From: an uncultured Colwellia sp.
GTDB taxonomy: Bacteria > Pseudomonadota > Gammaproteobacteria > Enterobacterales > Alteromonadaceae
Assembly: GCA_913063325.1 (NCBI GenBank)
Contig: CAJXYE010000012.1
Location: 1-64,000 of the forward strand
DNA length: 64,000 nucleotides
Direction: 5' to 3'
Within the stretch, counting starts at the first letter, position 1. Each line of letters begins with the position of its first letter. Below, piece after piece: positions 28,565-38,192 of the stretch. The notes beneath the pieces were generated by a model. It saw only the letters and a program-made list of their open reading frames with translations. It made no database searches and was not told where the DNA came from. The translations under genes and the position numbers were made by a program.

Positions 28565-29845
28565 GTGGCTAAACAAAAGGCTCTACAGGCAATTCGTGGC
28601 ATGAACGATTGCCTTCCAAATGAAACTAATATTTGGCAAATGGTTGAAGCAGTACTTCGACGTGTTGCTAGCAATTATGGTTTTGCTGAAATTCGCATGC
28701 CAATTGTTGAGTCAACAGCAGTATTTAAACGCGGTATTGGTGAAGTAACCGATATTGTTGAAAAAGAAATGTACACTTTTGATGACTTAAATGGTGATAG
28801 CTTAACCTTACGTCCAGAAGGCACTGCAAGTTGTGTGCGTGCCGGTGTTCAACATGGTTTACTGTACAATCAAGAACAACGTCTTTGGTATATGGGACCT
28901 ATGTTTCGCCATGAAAGACCACAAAAAGGTCGTTATCGTCAATTCCATCAATTTGGCCTAGAGGCCTTTGGAATTGCGACTCCTGATATAGACGCTGAAA
29001 TTATTTTGCTTACTGCGCGTTTATGGCGGGAACTTGGCATCAATGAGTTTGTCACACTAGAGTTGAATTCATTAGGATCTAACGAAGAGCGTGCTAATTA
29101 TCGCGAAGCCTTGATTGCTTATTTAACTGAGCATGAAGCGTTACTCGACGAAGACTCTAAACGACGTATGCATACTAATCCGCTACGTGTGCTGGATAGT
29201 AAAAATCCTCAAGTACAAGAAGCATTGAATAATGCACCTAAGTTGTCAGATCACTTTGGTGAGGAAACCAAAGCGCATTTTGATACCTTGTGTGCTCGAT
29301 TAGATGCTGCGGGAGTTAAGTACGTATTAAACGAGCGTTTAGTACGAGGTTTAGATTATTATAACCGTACCGTATTTGAATGGGTTACCGATACATTAGG
29401 CGCTCAAGGCACTATTTGTGCTGGTGGTCGTTACGATGGTTTAGTTGAGCAACTCGGTGGTAAAGCAACGCCTGCATTTGGTTTTGCTTTAGGCATTGAA
29501 CGTTTAATTTTAATGTTAACTGAATTAGAGCAAGTAAAGAATATTCGACCTCAGGTTGATGCCTATGTAGTGATATTAGGTGATGATGCACAAGTTACGG
29601 CTAACAAATTAGCTGAGCAATGGCGCGATCAAGTACCAGAATTAAGATTACAATGTCACTGTGGTGGCGGTAATATGAAGAAACAATTAAAGCGCGCCGA
29701 TAAATCTGGTGCACAAATCGCGTTAATCTTAGGTGATGATGAAATTGCTCAAGAGAAAGTTATGGTGAAATACTTACGCGGACAAAAAGAACAGCAAAGC
29801 GTGGAGTTTACCCAAATTTCAAGTTTGTTATCTGAATTAATTTAA
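28565..29845 (+). CDS. hisS: Histidyl-tRNA synthetase
   Basis: A 426-residue class II aminoacyl-tRNA synthetase that charges tRNA-His. Motif 2 ([19 protein letters not shown]), the histidine-specific [13 protein letters not shown] and motif 3 (GFALGIERL) are present, with the C-terminal anticodon domain from about 330. The start is GTG at 28565, preceded by an AGAGAGA stretch; [18 protein letters not shown] matches the family N-terminus. 230 bases separate it from ispG, so it may have its own promoter. Confidence 0.97.
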   Translation: MAKQKALQAIRGMNDCLPNETNIWQMVEAVLRRVASNYGFAEIRMPIVESTAVFKRGIGEVTDIVEKEMYTFDDLNGDSLTLRPEGTASCVRAGVQHGLLYNQEQRLWYMGPMFRHERPQKGRYRQFHQFGLEAFGIATPDIDAEIILLTARLWRELGINEFVTLELNSLGSNEERANYREALIAYLTEHEALLDEDSKRRMHTNPLRVLDSKNPQVQEALNNAPKLSDHFGEETKAHFDTLCARLDAAGVKYVLNERLVRGLDYYNRTVFEWVTDTLGAQGTICAGGRYDGLVEQLGGKATPAFGFALGIERLILMLTELEQVKNIRPQVDAYVVILGDDAQVTANKLAEQWRDQVPELRLQCHCGGGNMKKQLKRADKSGAQIALILGDDEIAQEKVMVKYLRGQKEQQSVEFTQISSLLSELI

Positions 29846-29868
29846 CGGCTGTAAGCCAAGGTGAAGTA

Positions 29869-30552
29869 GTGGAAATTTATCAAACGGAAGAACAACAAGT
29901 AGAAGCGATTAAAGGTTACTGGGCACAAAATGGTAACACTATTATTGCGGGTATTGCCTTAGGCTTAGCAGGTTTTATCGGCTTTAACCTTTACCAAGAT
30001 GATAAGTTTGAACAAGAACTAGCTGTCTCAGATAGCTATCAAGCACTTATCGAACAAAGCAGTAAAGATGCAAAAGCTTTTACTGAAAATGGTGAGAAGT
30101 TTATTAGTGAAAATGGCGATAATAGCTATGTTTCTTTAACTGCACTGGCTTTAGCGAAAGAAGCTGCTTCGCATAAAGACTGGACACAAGTTCAAAAGCA
30201 CTTAACTACAGCAATCAACTCAGCACCAACTGATGGTATTAAAGCTATTGCAAGTTTACGTTTAGCACGTGTGCAAGTGCAACTTGAACAATACTCAGAT
30301 GCCTTAGCGACGTTAAGTAATAATTTACCAGAATCATTTACTGCTGCTATTGAAGAGATTAAAGGTGATGCGTATTTACAACAAGGTAAAAACGATCTTG
30401 CACGCAATGCATATCAAGCAGCTATTGCCGCTGATGGCATTGCTACAAGCCCAAGCTTACAAATTAAATTAGATGATTTAGCACAGGTAACTACCTTACC
30501 TAGTAAAGAGTTAGTCGCTGCTCCTGTAGTTACAGAGCCTGTAGTTAAGTAA
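29869..30552 (+). CDS. yfgM: YfgM family ancillary Sec translocon protein
   Basis: A 227-residue inner-membrane protein of the YfgM family, which works with PpiD at the SecYEG translocon and passes substrates to periplasmic chaperones. It shows the family start (VEIYQTEEQQVEAIKGYWAQ), one membrane helix at about 21-41 (GNTIIAGIALGLAGFIGFNL), and a TPR-like periplasmic region. The start is GTG at 29869 with an AAGGTGA ribosome site. It lies 23 bases after hisS and just before bamB, the conserved context. Confidence 0.93.
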   Translation: MEIYQTEEQQVEAIKGYWAQNGNTIIAGIALGLAGFIGFNLYQDDKFEQELAVSDSYQALIEQSSKDAKAFTENGEKFISENGDNSYVSLTALALAKEAASHKDWTQVQKHLTTAINSAPTDGIKAIASLRLARVQVQLEQYSDALATLSNNLPESFTAAIEEIKGDAYLQQGKNDLARNAYQAAIAADGIATSPSLQIKLDDLAQVTTLPSKELVAAPVVTEPVVK

Positions 30553-30601
30553 TTTATTGGTTGTTTAGCCGAATCATTTATTCTTGTTAATAAGGCAAAG
30601 T

Positions 30602-31846
30602 ATGCGTTGTTTTGATAAAATTTTTTTTAAAGGTCTTAGTACTAAAAAGATACTAGCTATCGCCTTATTGTCTTCAAGCTTACTTGCTTGTTCATCAAAT
30701 GATGATGAAGACCCTAGTACTAAGGTTGCTGAGCTCACAGAGTTAGATAATGCTTTCGATGTTGAAGTATTATGGGATCGTAGTGTTGGTGATGGCGTTA
30801 GTGATTATTTTTCACGGATAAAGCCTATTGTTGCTTACAATAAAGTTTATAGTGCAAGCCGTATGGGCGATGTTATTGCTTTTGAAAAAGAGAGTGGCAA
30901 AAAAGTTTGGCAAGCCGATTTAAGTGACATCAAAGGTGAACGCAGCTTTTGGGATAGCCGAGTTTCAGCTTTAGTTGCAGGTGGTCCAACGGCAGGTCTG
31001 AATAAAATATTTATCGGCACCGAAAACGGTGATGTCTTTGCCCTTGATGCAGCAACAGGTGAGCTAGTATGGCAGAGTAAAATAAAGGGTGAAGTCATTA
31101 CTCCGCCAGCTATTGACTCTGGCATTTTAGTTGTTAATTCGGCTTCAGGAATACTTAAAGGTTTTGATGCAAATACCGGTGATGAGTTATGGAAAGTTGA
31201 GCAAGATGTTCCTGCATTGACATTACGAGGTATTAGCACACCTGTTATTGCATCCGGTGGTGTACTTGTTGGCTCCGGTAAAGGTGAGCTAGGCGTTTAC
31301 ATTCTTGAAAAAGGTCAGGCAGGTTGGACAACAGAGGTAGGTGAAGCAACGGGATCAACAGAATTACAACGCGTTATCGATGTTGATGCCGCCCCTGTCG
31401 TTTTTGGTGATAAAGTTTATGCTATTTCTGCCCGTGGCAACTTAGTTGCTATCGAATTGAAATCAGGTAGCATATCGTGGAAACGTCAATACTCGTCATA
31501 TAGACAAATAGCGGTTCATCGAAATGATATTTTTATTACCAATACCAGCGGCCATGTCTACGCACTTAATCGTATTAACGGTATTGAACGCTGGAGCAAT
31601 CTAGAATTAACAAACCGTGGAGTAACTGGTCCCGCCGTTGTTGATAGATATATCGTTGTGGGTGATTTTGAAGGTTACTTGCATTGGCTAGATCAAGACA
31701 CTGGTGAGATAGTCTCTCGTCATGAAGTCGATAGCAGTGGTATACACTCAACGCCAACCGTTGTTGATGATGTAATGTATAGCCAATCACGTGATGGTGA
31801 CTTGCAAGTTATTATCACACCAAAAATTATCAGTGCTGCACAATAA
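30602..31846 (+). CDS. bamB: Outer membrane assembly lipoprotein BamB
   Basis: A 414-residue lipoprotein subunit of the BAM complex that assists insertion of outer-membrane barrels. The signal peptide ends in lipobox LLAC; the mature part is an eight-bladed PQQ/WD-like propeller (KVWQADLSD, LDAATGELVWQSKIKGEV, FDANTGDELWKVEQDV, WLDQDTGEIVSRH). I chose the ATG at 30602, preceded by AATAAGG, over the TTG 18 bases earlier. Length and neighbours (yfgM, der) fit. Confidence 0.95.
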   Translation: MRCFDKIFFKGLSTKKILAIALLSSSLLACSSNDDEDPSTKVAELTELDNAFDVEVLWDRSVGDGVSDYFSRIKPIVAYNKVYSASRMGDVIAFEKESGKKVWQADLSDIKGERSFWDSRVSALVAGGPTAGLNKIFIGTENGDVFALDAATGELVWQSKIKGEVITPPAIDSGILVVNSASGILKGFDANTGDELWKVEQDVPALTLRGISTPVIASGGVLVGSGKGELGVYILEKGQAGWTTEVGEATGSTELQRVIDVDAAPVVFGDKVYAISARGNLVAIELKSGSISWKRQYSSYRQIAVHRNDIFITNTSGHVYALNRINGIERWSNLELTNRGVTGPAVVDRYIVVGDFEGYLHWLDQDTGEIVSRHEVDSSGIHSTPTVVDDVMYSQSRDGDLQVIITPKIISAAQ

Positions 31847-31855
31847 GCAGTCCTG

Positions 31856-31893
31856 GTTTAGTTGATTGTTTTTAGTTGATTGTTTTTAATAAA
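31856..31893. repeat. Imperfect 14-bp tandem duplication
   Basis: TTTAGTTGATTGTT is present twice in tandem after bamB, followed by AATAAAGATCAACTAAA, whose ATCAACTAAA is the inverse of the unit and can fold back on it. Confidence 0.75.
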
Positions 31894-31910
31894 GATCAAC
31901 TAAAGTTAAT

Positions 31911-31952
31911 AACGGCTCCAATGCAAATTGCATTAGGAGCCGTTACTTGTTT
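31911..31952 (+). terminator. Intrinsic terminator between bamB and der
   Basis: AACGGCTCCAATGCAA pairs with TTGCATTAGGAGCCGTT with one bulge and is followed by ACTTGTTTTT. Confidence 0.85.
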
Positions 31953-32089
31953 TTAGCAATATCATTTTGAGTAATACTACCTTGGCTAACCAGGTTGAGA
32001 GTTTTGCTTTTACTTTTGATATTTAGTTTTTATATTTGTTTGAAAGATTGTGCATTACTCGCTTGCATAGTTTTTCCTTTGAGGTGCTC

Positions 32090-33577
32090 ATGCTTCCTGT
32101 AGTTGCTCTTGTTGGCCGTCCTAATGTAGGAAAATCAACGTTATTTAACCGTTTAACCCGTAGTCGAGATGCGCTTGTCGCTGATTACCCTGGTCTAACT
32201 CGTGATCGTCAGTATGGTCAAGCTGAAGTAGAAGAACATCCCTTTATTGTTATTGATACCGGTGGTATTAATGGTGATGAAAAAGGCATTGATGTGAAAA
32301 TGGCTGAACAGTCGTTGATGGCGATAGAAGAGGCTGATGCAGTACTCTTTTTAGTTGATGCTCGCGATGGTTTGACTGCGGCAGATCATGGTATTGCTGA
32401 TCACTTACGTAAACAAAATAAAAAAATATTTGTGGTTGCCAATAAAATTGATGGTATTCATGGTGATTCAGCGGTTGCAGAATTTTACTCGTTAGGCTTA
32501 GGCGAGCATGTTCACCAAATTGCAGCTGCTCATGGCCGTGGTGTTACACAACTATTAACACTTGCTTTAACTCCTCATATTGAAGCCTTAGCTAACCCAG
32601 TTAAGCCTAAAGTTGAAGGCGAAGAGAATGATGAGTTTTCTGATGATTTTGAGGAGGAGCTTTCTGAAGAAGAGCTTGCTAAAAAATTAGAAGGTGAACC
32701 ACAAGAAAATGACAAAATAAAGTTAGCGATTATTGGCCGTCCTAATGTAGGAAAGTCCACGCTAACTAACCGAATCTTAGGTGAAGAGCGTGTTGTTGTT
32801 TACGATATGCCAGGTACCACTCGAGATAGTGTTTATATTCCAATGGAACGTAATGGTCGTGAATATACGTTAATCGATACCGCAGGTATTCGTCGCCGTA
32901 AAAATGTTACTGATGTAGTAGAGAAATATTCAGTGATTAAAACTTTACGTGCTATTGAAGATGCTAACGTTTGTCTTCTTATTATTGATGCTCAAGAAGG
33001 TATTAGCGATCAAGATTTAAGCTTACTTGGTTTTATCCTTGAAGCTGGACGTTCACTTGTTTTAGCGGTCAATAAATGGGATGGCCTAGAAGACCATGAA
33101 AAAGATCGTATTAAGACTGAGTTGGATCGTCGCTTAGGTTTTATTGACTTTGCCCGTATTCACTTTATCTCTGCTTTACACGGAACGGGTGTAGGTCATT
33201 TATATGAATCTGTTGAAGAAGCGTTTGTTTCTGCAACTAAACGTATATCTACGGCAATGGTAACTAAGATACTTGATATGGCGGTTTTTGATCATCAGCC
33301 TCCTTTACATCAAGGTCGACGTATTAAGCTGAAATATGCCCATGCAGGTGGTTATAATCCACCTATCATTATCATTCATGGTAATTCAGCGAAGAAATTA
33401 CCTATATCTTATAAACGTTATTTAATGAACTACTATCGTAAATCATTAAAAATGATGGGAACTCCTATTCGTATTCAATTTAAAGATACCTTGAACCCAT
33501 TCGCAGGTAAGAAAAAGTTAAATTATACCGAACAGAAGAAAATAGCTCGTGCTACACAGGGTTATAAAAAAGATTAA
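32090..33577 (+). CDS. der: Ribosome assembly GTPase Der (EngA)
   Basis: A 495-residue tandem GTPase needed for 50S subunit assembly. The first G domain has GRPNVGKST at 8-16 and DTGG; the second has a repeat of GRPNVGKST near residue 214, PGTTRDS, DTAGIRR and NKWD; a KH-like domain closes the protein. An acidic linker ([20 protein letters not shown]) joins the G domains. I chose the ATG at 32090 ([12 protein letters not shown]), nine bases after GAGGTG; the frame extends 18 codons upstream without family similarity. Confidence 0.96.
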   Translation: MLPVVALVGRPNVGKSTLFNRLTRSRDALVADYPGLTRDRQYGQAEVEEHPFIVIDTGGINGDEKGIDVKMAEQSLMAIEEADAVLFLVDARDGLTAADHGIADHLRKQNKKIFVVANKIDGIHGDSAVAEFYSLGLGEHVHQIAAAHGRGVTQLLTLALTPHIEALANPVKPKVEGEENDEFSDDFEEELSEEELAKKLEGEPQENDKIKLAIIGRPNVGKSTLTNRILGEERVVVYDMPGTTRDSVYIPMERNGREYTLIDTAGIRRRKNVTDVVEKYSVIKTLRAIEDANVCLLIIDAQEGISDQDLSLLGFILEAGRSLVLAVNKWDGLEDHEKDRIKTELDRRLGFIDFARIHFISALHGTGVGHLYESVEEAFVSATKRISTAMVTKILDMAVFDHQPPLHQGRRIKLKYAHAGGYNPPIIIIHGNSAKKLPISYKRYLMNYYRKSLKMMGTPIRIQFKDTLNPFAGKKKLNYTEQKKIARATQGYKKD

Positions 33578-33641
33578 TACCTATCGCAACTTGCTAGTTA
33601 CCGCTAGCAAGTTGCAATTTATGCCTTATTTTAATAAGGTG

Positions 33642-33905
33642 TATACTCATGATACTTCAAAATGTCTGTTTCAGGACGCCTGAGCGATTCATGATCAAGG
33701 CGCGTATTTTATTAATGGTTGTTCCCTTAATTACATACGCAACGACGAGCATGATTTACTCAGGCGCCCCGCAAGGCGAGTTTAAAAGGCTTATATGCCG
33801 CGTTATTGATTTCGACAAGGGAACAACCACTCTCTTCAATCAAAGCCTTGCCTTTAAGCCTTTTAATTCTCGCTGAAACGAGTATTTCGAGGTAACATGA
33901 GTATA
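33642..33905 (+). repeat. Copy E of the ~265-bp TIR repeat family
   Basis: A 264-bp element between der and the PilZ gene. It starts TATACTCATGATACTTCAAA and ends TTCGAGGTAACATGAGTATA. The internal dyad is especially clear: AATGGTTGTTCCCTTA (left) against AAGGGAACAACCACT (right). It contains CGAGTTTAAAAGGCTTATAT and TTCAATCAAAGCCTTGCC. The 75-codon frame at 33649-33876 lies wholly inside it and is not a gene. Confidence 0.9.
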
Positions 33906-33950
33906 ACTACGCTCCACATTTTATCTTCCTATGATAGATAGTTGAAAAAT

Positions 33951-34625
33951 ATGGCTGAACAAGCAATCTTAACTGACCCAACTAAACCATCTGCGCGAAA
34001 CCTCGCTTTTTTAAAAGCAGGTGCACCGATCACTATTGATATTTCCACCCCCGCCGGACAAAAAAGAAAGTTTAATACCTACTTTATCGGCTACTTACCA
34101 AAAAAATATGTATTAATCGAGTTTCCTGAAGCGTCAAAGCTGGGCAATTTTTCTCAATACATTGGTCAAGGTACTGTCATTACAGTTCGTGGTCTTATTG
34201 AAGGGCGAGATGGTGCTGCAGTTGCTTTCATTAGTAGTGTTAAGCAAACCTTGCAAATACCTTCTCGTATTATGGTATTAGATATTCCTAATACCGTGAC
34301 ATTACAACAGTTACGTTCTTCTGTTCGCATTGATACGCAAATCCAAGCCAAAGTTAAAATAGATGATGTTTACTGGCAAACCACGATGAGCAACCTCTCT
34401 GTCGATGGAGGCCAACTTGATATTATTAATGGTGAGAAGCTGGTGTTGGCTGAGAATAAAGTCATTGAAATTGTCATGGAAAGAAGTGCAGGGGAAAGTT
34501 ACATAAAATTTAACGCTACCGTTTGTAATATTAAGCAGCAAGTTGATGGCATATCTTTTGGTGTTAAATTTAATAAAGTGGGTAAAGAACAGGTGATAGA
34601 GTTACTTTATCAAGCATTAATCTGA
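33951..34625 (+). CDS. PilZ-domain, YcgR-like protein
   Basis: A 224-residue soluble protein. The N-terminal half (about 15-105) resembles the YcgR-type N-terminal domain (LKAGAPITIDISTPAGQKRK, NTYFIGYLPKKYVLIEFPE); the C-terminal half (about 110-220) resembles a PilZ c-di-GMP receptor. The expected binding motifs are only partly recognisable: RSSVRIDTQ in place of RxxxR and NLSVDGGQL for the DxSxxG motif, so c-di-GMP binding is likely but not certain. The start is ATG 33951, or an upstream TTG at 33942. It converges on a diguanylate cyclase gene, with a 9-bp overlap of coding ends. Confidence 0.78.
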   Translation: MAEQAILTDPTKPSARNLAFLKAGAPITIDISTPAGQKRKFNTYFIGYLPKKYVLIEFPEASKLGNFSQYIGQGTVITVRGLIEGRDGAAVAFISSVKQTLQIPSRIMVLDIPNTVTLQQLRSSVRIDTQIQAKVKIDDVYWQTTMSNLSVDGGQLDIINGEKLVLAENKVIEIVMERSAGESYIKFNATVCNIKQQVDGISFGVKFNKVGKEQVIELLYQALI

Positions 34626-36050
34626 CACAATGCAGTTTTTTCCTTTTGACTTTGCTTTGTATAATGCATCATCAGCACGCTTTAAAACAGTATCGATAGT
34701 ATCCTCGTTAGTCACTTCCGTTAACCCTAAGCTAATGGTAACTTGTTGTTGATTAGAGCTTAATAAATTAGTGCTGTTGGCAACTTTCGAGCGTAATTGT
34801 TCAGCAATGATTTGACCTTGATTAATATCGGTGTTGATTAAAAGTATCACAAACTCTTCACCACCCCAACGAGCAACAAAGTCACTTTTTCTGATATTAT
34901 TATTTAATGTCTCAGCCAACGATTTCAGTACTTTATCACCAACATGATGCCCTTTGGTATCGTTAATGTTTTTGAAGTTATCAACATCAATAAATATCAC
35001 CGATAACGGATTGTTATTACGTTTTTTGAGTAATGAAAATTGTGCTAATTGTTCATGAAAACTACGTCTGTTAGGCAGTTCAGTTAGCTCGTCAATACTG
35101 GCCAATCGGTCTAGTTTTAAATGAATTTTTTTAACATAAAGTACAATGATCAAACTGATAAGTAAGGTGATAACAGCAGAGATGAAAATATTGAGGTAAA
35201 GAGTTTCTTTCGCTAGCTTGGTGAAGTTATTAACATTGGCTTCAACGATAAGATACAAATCTAATTCTTCAATATATTTTCTATTGAGTAAGTAAGCCTC
35301 ACCAGCCTGGTTGTAATCAAAAACCTGACTGCCCTTGCCTATGATATCAGGCAGTTGATTTGCTAATTCAGGGATGTCGCTAAGGTTCTGTAACTTATTG
35401 ACACTTTGTTCAGCAATCACTACTTTGCCCTTTTCGTCGACAAAATAAACAGAAAACTGATAGCGTTGCCTAAATATCTTAAGCATATCATTGATGTAAG
35501 AGGTTTTGAGCCCTATACCTGTAGCCCCGATCATATGATAATCACTATCAAGGATTTTATGGTTGATAAACATGATCAGTTCGCTGCCCATATGGGTATT
35601 ATAATCAATGTTGATTTCGTTTAACTCAGGAGCTTTTTGAAAGTCAAAATACCATTGGTTATTAGGGGTGTTTTTATCAACAGTATCTAACATTCCTTTG
35701 GCTGTGTAGTAGCTTTTACTTTTTTCAGAGACTAAAAAAGCGGTGAACATTTGATATTTATTTTGAATCGTTTCTAAGTAACGTACAATTTGTTGCACGT
35801 CATCTTCTTCATGTGATAGCCAGTCGATCAAAAAGGTATCGTGCGCCATCATCGAGGCAATGAGGTTAGGCTCGATTATATTTTTCTGAATTTCAGTATA
35901 TATATTATCTATAGTGAGCGGCAGGGCGCTATTTTTTAATTGTTCACGAGTTGTTTCCATCGAGGTTAAATAGTTAATTACCGTTAAGGTGGTAGACAAG
36001 GTAAAAACTAGGGTAGTGATAATAAAAACAATTCGGTAATTAAAACGCAT
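34617..36050 (-). CDS. Membrane diguanylate cyclase (dCache-like sensor, GGDEF)
   Basis: A 477-residue predicted diguanylate cyclase that makes c-di-GMP. A first membrane helix is at about 7-27, a periplasmic Cache-like sensor at about 35-275 (DTVDKNTPNNQWYFDFQ, GSELIMFINHKILDSDY), a second helix at about 285-307 and a GGDEF domain from about 320. The catalytic motif is GGEEF in ARWGGEEFVILL, and the inhibitory I-site RKSD lies five residues before it, so product inhibition is expected. The metal and substrate region IDVDNFKNINDTKGHHVGD is intact. The coding end overlaps that of the PilZ gene by 9 bp. Confidence 0.93.
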   Translation of the reverse strand: MRFNYRIVFIITTLVFTLSTTLTVINYLTSMETTREQLKNSALPLTIDNIYTEIQKNIIEPNLIASMMAHDTFLIDWLSHEEDDVQQIVRYLETIQNKYQMFTAFLVSEKSKSYYTAKGMLDTVDKNTPNNQWYFDFQKAPELNEINIDYNTHMGSELIMFINHKILDSDYHMIGATGIGLKTSYINDMLKIFRQRYQFSVYFVDEKGKVVIAEQSVNKLQNLSDIPELANQLPDIIGKGSQVFDYNQAGEAYLLNRKYIEELDLYLIVEANVNNFTKLAKETLYLNIFISAVITLLISLIIVLYVKKIHLKLDRLASIDELTELPNRRSFHEQLAQFSLLKKRNNNPLSVIFIDVDNFKNINDTKGHHVGDKVLKSLAETLNNNIRKSDFVARWGGEEFVILLINTDINQGQIIAEQLRSKVANSTNLLSSNQQQVTISLGLTEVTNEDTIDTVLKRADDALYKAKSKGKNCIVSD

Positions 36051-36225
36051 AATTAAGCAGTATTAGTAAATATCTAATGAAATCATAACAGTTAATTACC
36101 TTTATATCTAAATATCTAAGTATTTTGAAGTGACTTTGATAGCAGCAAGCTTTACTGAGTAGGCTTAGTCGCATTAAGTTTCAGCGAGGTCGTAAAAGAT
36201 GAAATTGTATTTTTAAAATAAAAAA

Positions 36226-36249
36226 AAGCACCATTCAATGGTGCTTTTA
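36226..36249 (-). terminator. Terminator downstream of the PEP-CTERM remnant
   Basis: AAAAGCACCATT/ATGGTGCTTTT hairpin with a T run on the minus strand, 53 bases past the remnant's stop codon. It is probably the original terminator of the broken gene and may now serve xseA. Confidence 0.85.
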
Positions 36250-36301
36250 ATAGTATAAATCATAAAGATAAATACTTTATCGCATTAATTAACGCTAATG
36301 A

Positions 36302-36500
36302 TTAAGCTGATTTTTTAGCTTTACGGCTAAATACAAAACCAGTAATAGCTAAGCCTAAAAAAGCGATAGAAGTAGGCTCAGGCACGTTAACGATAGGTAC
36401 GTTAGGAGTGTTATCGTATGTATAAGTTACCTCAAGCAGCAGAATCAATTAGGGTAGTAAATAATGGTTGGCCGCCATCAGCAATATTAATGATAGTGGT
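36302..36500 (-). pseudogene. Frameshifted 3' remnant of a PEP-CTERM protein gene
   Basis: Directly after the xseA stop on the minus strand, one frame reads TTIINIADGGQPLFTTLIDS then AA and a stop. The next frame continues LLEVTYTYDNTPNVPIVN and VPEPTSIAFLGLAITGFVFS, ending RKAKKSA and a stop. VPEPTS, a hydrophobic helix and a basic tail are the PEP-CTERM exosortase sorting signal. The two pieces are in different frames and there is no start, signal peptide or main domain, so only the last roughly 65 codons of a gene remain. The original terminator survives at 36226. Confidence 0.75.
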
Positions 36501-36501
36501 G

Positions 36502-37836
36502 TTATATCACCCGCGCACTTAAGCGCCCATCACTAAGCTGTAAGCTGATTTCTTCGTCAGGAGAAAGTTGTGCAACTTTAGTGACGACTTCGTTTTTACT
36601 ATTACGGGTAACACTATAACCCCTTGCAATTGTCGCTAGGGGGCTAACAAGCTGTAATTGTTCAATTACGTGCACAAAGCTTTCACTTTTATGTTGTAAC
36701 GCATTTTGCATCGCTTGTATGATCCTATGCTCACTTTGGCTTATGTGCTGTTGCTGTAATTGAATGTTTTTTATCGGTGATTGTTGTAATAGTCTTTGAC
36801 TAAGCTGGGAGGGTTCACTCTTTATATGCAACATACTACGTTTTATCGCTTGTTTTAAACGTAGAGCTAATTCGTCAGCTTTTTGCTGCTGCAATTGTAA
36901 TTGCTGTTCAGGGTGAACTTGCGACAAGCGGTGCTGAAAATAGTCTTGTTTACTCGTTAAAGAAGCTAACTTCCCTTGATGGGCTTTTATCAGGCGTTGT
37001 TTAAGCATTAATACTTGATTCAGTAACTCACTACTATCACTAGATACTAACTCGGCTGCAGCGGACGGTGTAGGGGCACGTAAATCGGCGACATAATCAC
37101 TTAGCGTAGTATCAATTTCATGACCCACAGCGCTAATGATAGGTAATACACTTTGATAAATAGCATGAACGACACTTTCTTCATTAAATGGCCATAAATC
37201 TTCTAATGAACCACCTCCTCGACCAACAATGAGTACATCACACTCTTTACGGATGTTGGCAGTCTCAATAGCATGACAAATATCACCCTTTGCATATTCT
37301 CCTTGAACAAGAGCAGGATAGATAATTGCTTTTATATTGGGGTTTCGGCGTTTAAGTACTGATAAAATATCTTTAACAGCTGCGCCAGTAGGAGAGGTTA
37401 CTATACCAACGCAGGCAATGTGTTTAGGTAGTGGTTTTTTATTGGCTAAATCAAAGAGTCCTTTAGCGTTTAAGCTGTTTTTAAGCTGCTCGTATTGCTG
37501 ACGAAGCATACCTGTGCCAGCATCTTCCATATGTTCAATGATTAATTGAAAATCACCTCGAGGTTCATACAAAGAAACTTTTGCTCGAACCAATACTTGT
37601 TGGCCATTAGAGGGAGAGGCACCAGTACTTAATCGTACGCGCCTATTACTGCCTTTAAACATGGCACATTTAACTTGTGACTTTGCATCTTTTAATGACA
37701 AGTACCAATGACCCGAGCCAGCAGCAATAAAATTAGATATTTCACCAGTTAACCAGACAGTATTTAGTTCACTTTCTAAAATGAAGCGCACTTTTCTCGT
37801 TAATTCGCTAATTTGTAAAATATGCTGTTGGGTCAT
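36502..37836 (-). CDS. xseA: Exodeoxyribonuclease VII large subunit
   Basis: A 444-residue large subunit of exonuclease VII, which degrades single-stranded DNA with the small subunit XseB. The N-terminal OB fold (VWLTGEISNFIAAGSGHWYL, SLKDAKSQVKCAMFKG), the catalytic core (VGIVTSPTGAAVKDILSVL, VGRGGGSLEDLWPFNEE, VGHEIDTTLSDYVADLRAPT) and the long Gln-rich coiled coil (about 270-390) are present, with the terminal GYSVTR region. xseB is not adjacent. It is divergent from guaB. Confidence 0.96.
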   Translation of the reverse strand: MTQQHILQISELTRKVRFILESELNTVWLTGEISNFIAAGSGHWYLSLKDAKSQVKCAMFKGSNRRVRLSTGASPSNGQQVLVRAKVSLYEPRGDFQLIIEHMEDAGTGMLRQQYEQLKNSLNAKGLFDLANKKPLPKHIACVGIVTSPTGAAVKDILSVLKRRNPNIKAIIYPALVQGEYAKGDICHAIETANIRKECDVLIVGRGGGSLEDLWPFNEESVVHAIYQSVLPIISAVGHEIDTTLSDYVADLRAPTPSAAAELVSSDSSELLNQVLMLKQRLIKAHQGKLASLTSKQDYFQHRLSQVHPEQQLQLQQQKADELALRLKQAIKRSMLHIKSEPSQLSQRLLQQSPIKNIQLQQQHISQSEHRIIQAMQNALQHKSESFVHVIEQLQLVSPLATIARGYSVTRNSKNEVVTKVAQLSPDEEISLQLSDGRLSARVI

Positions 37837-38192
37837 AATGCCGAGGTAATGTTTTTTAGTATTGATAGGCAGCTAGTATATCAAGTCTATTAAAATAATA
37901 TCGAACTCATCATGATAATATCATAAGCCTCACCTCTAGTGTTTAGCGACTTTTTTAACTTTTTATACTTTCTTGTCATACAGCTATTTAGTTGACATAC
38001 CTGTCAATAATTAGCGTTTTTGACGTTAAATCAAATTATATTCTAATAAAAAATGTATTTCGGCACTATTTTTGCGTTGTTTTATAGCGAGTTGATAAAA
38101 TTTATAAAAATAGGTTTACCTAAAACAATAAAACGGTTAAAATTCTGCCGCAATATTCACTCCCTAACCAACCTTTTTAGAGAGATGTTGCG
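37837..38192. promoter_or_regulatory. Divergent xseA/guaB control region
   Basis: 356 bp without a gene. It holds a 16-bp dyad, TTGACA-TACC-TGTCAA (37992-38007), whose TGACA-N4-TGTCA half-sites match the operator-like palindrome before nagB, and an ATGATAATATCAT palindrome nearer xseA. I find no clear PurR-type site and cannot place the promoters with confidence. Confidence 0.45.

Noticed and set aside
33649..33876. 75-codon open frame between der and the PilZ gene
   Set aside because: It lies wholly inside repeat copy E and its sequence follows the repeat consensus, so it is noncoding.
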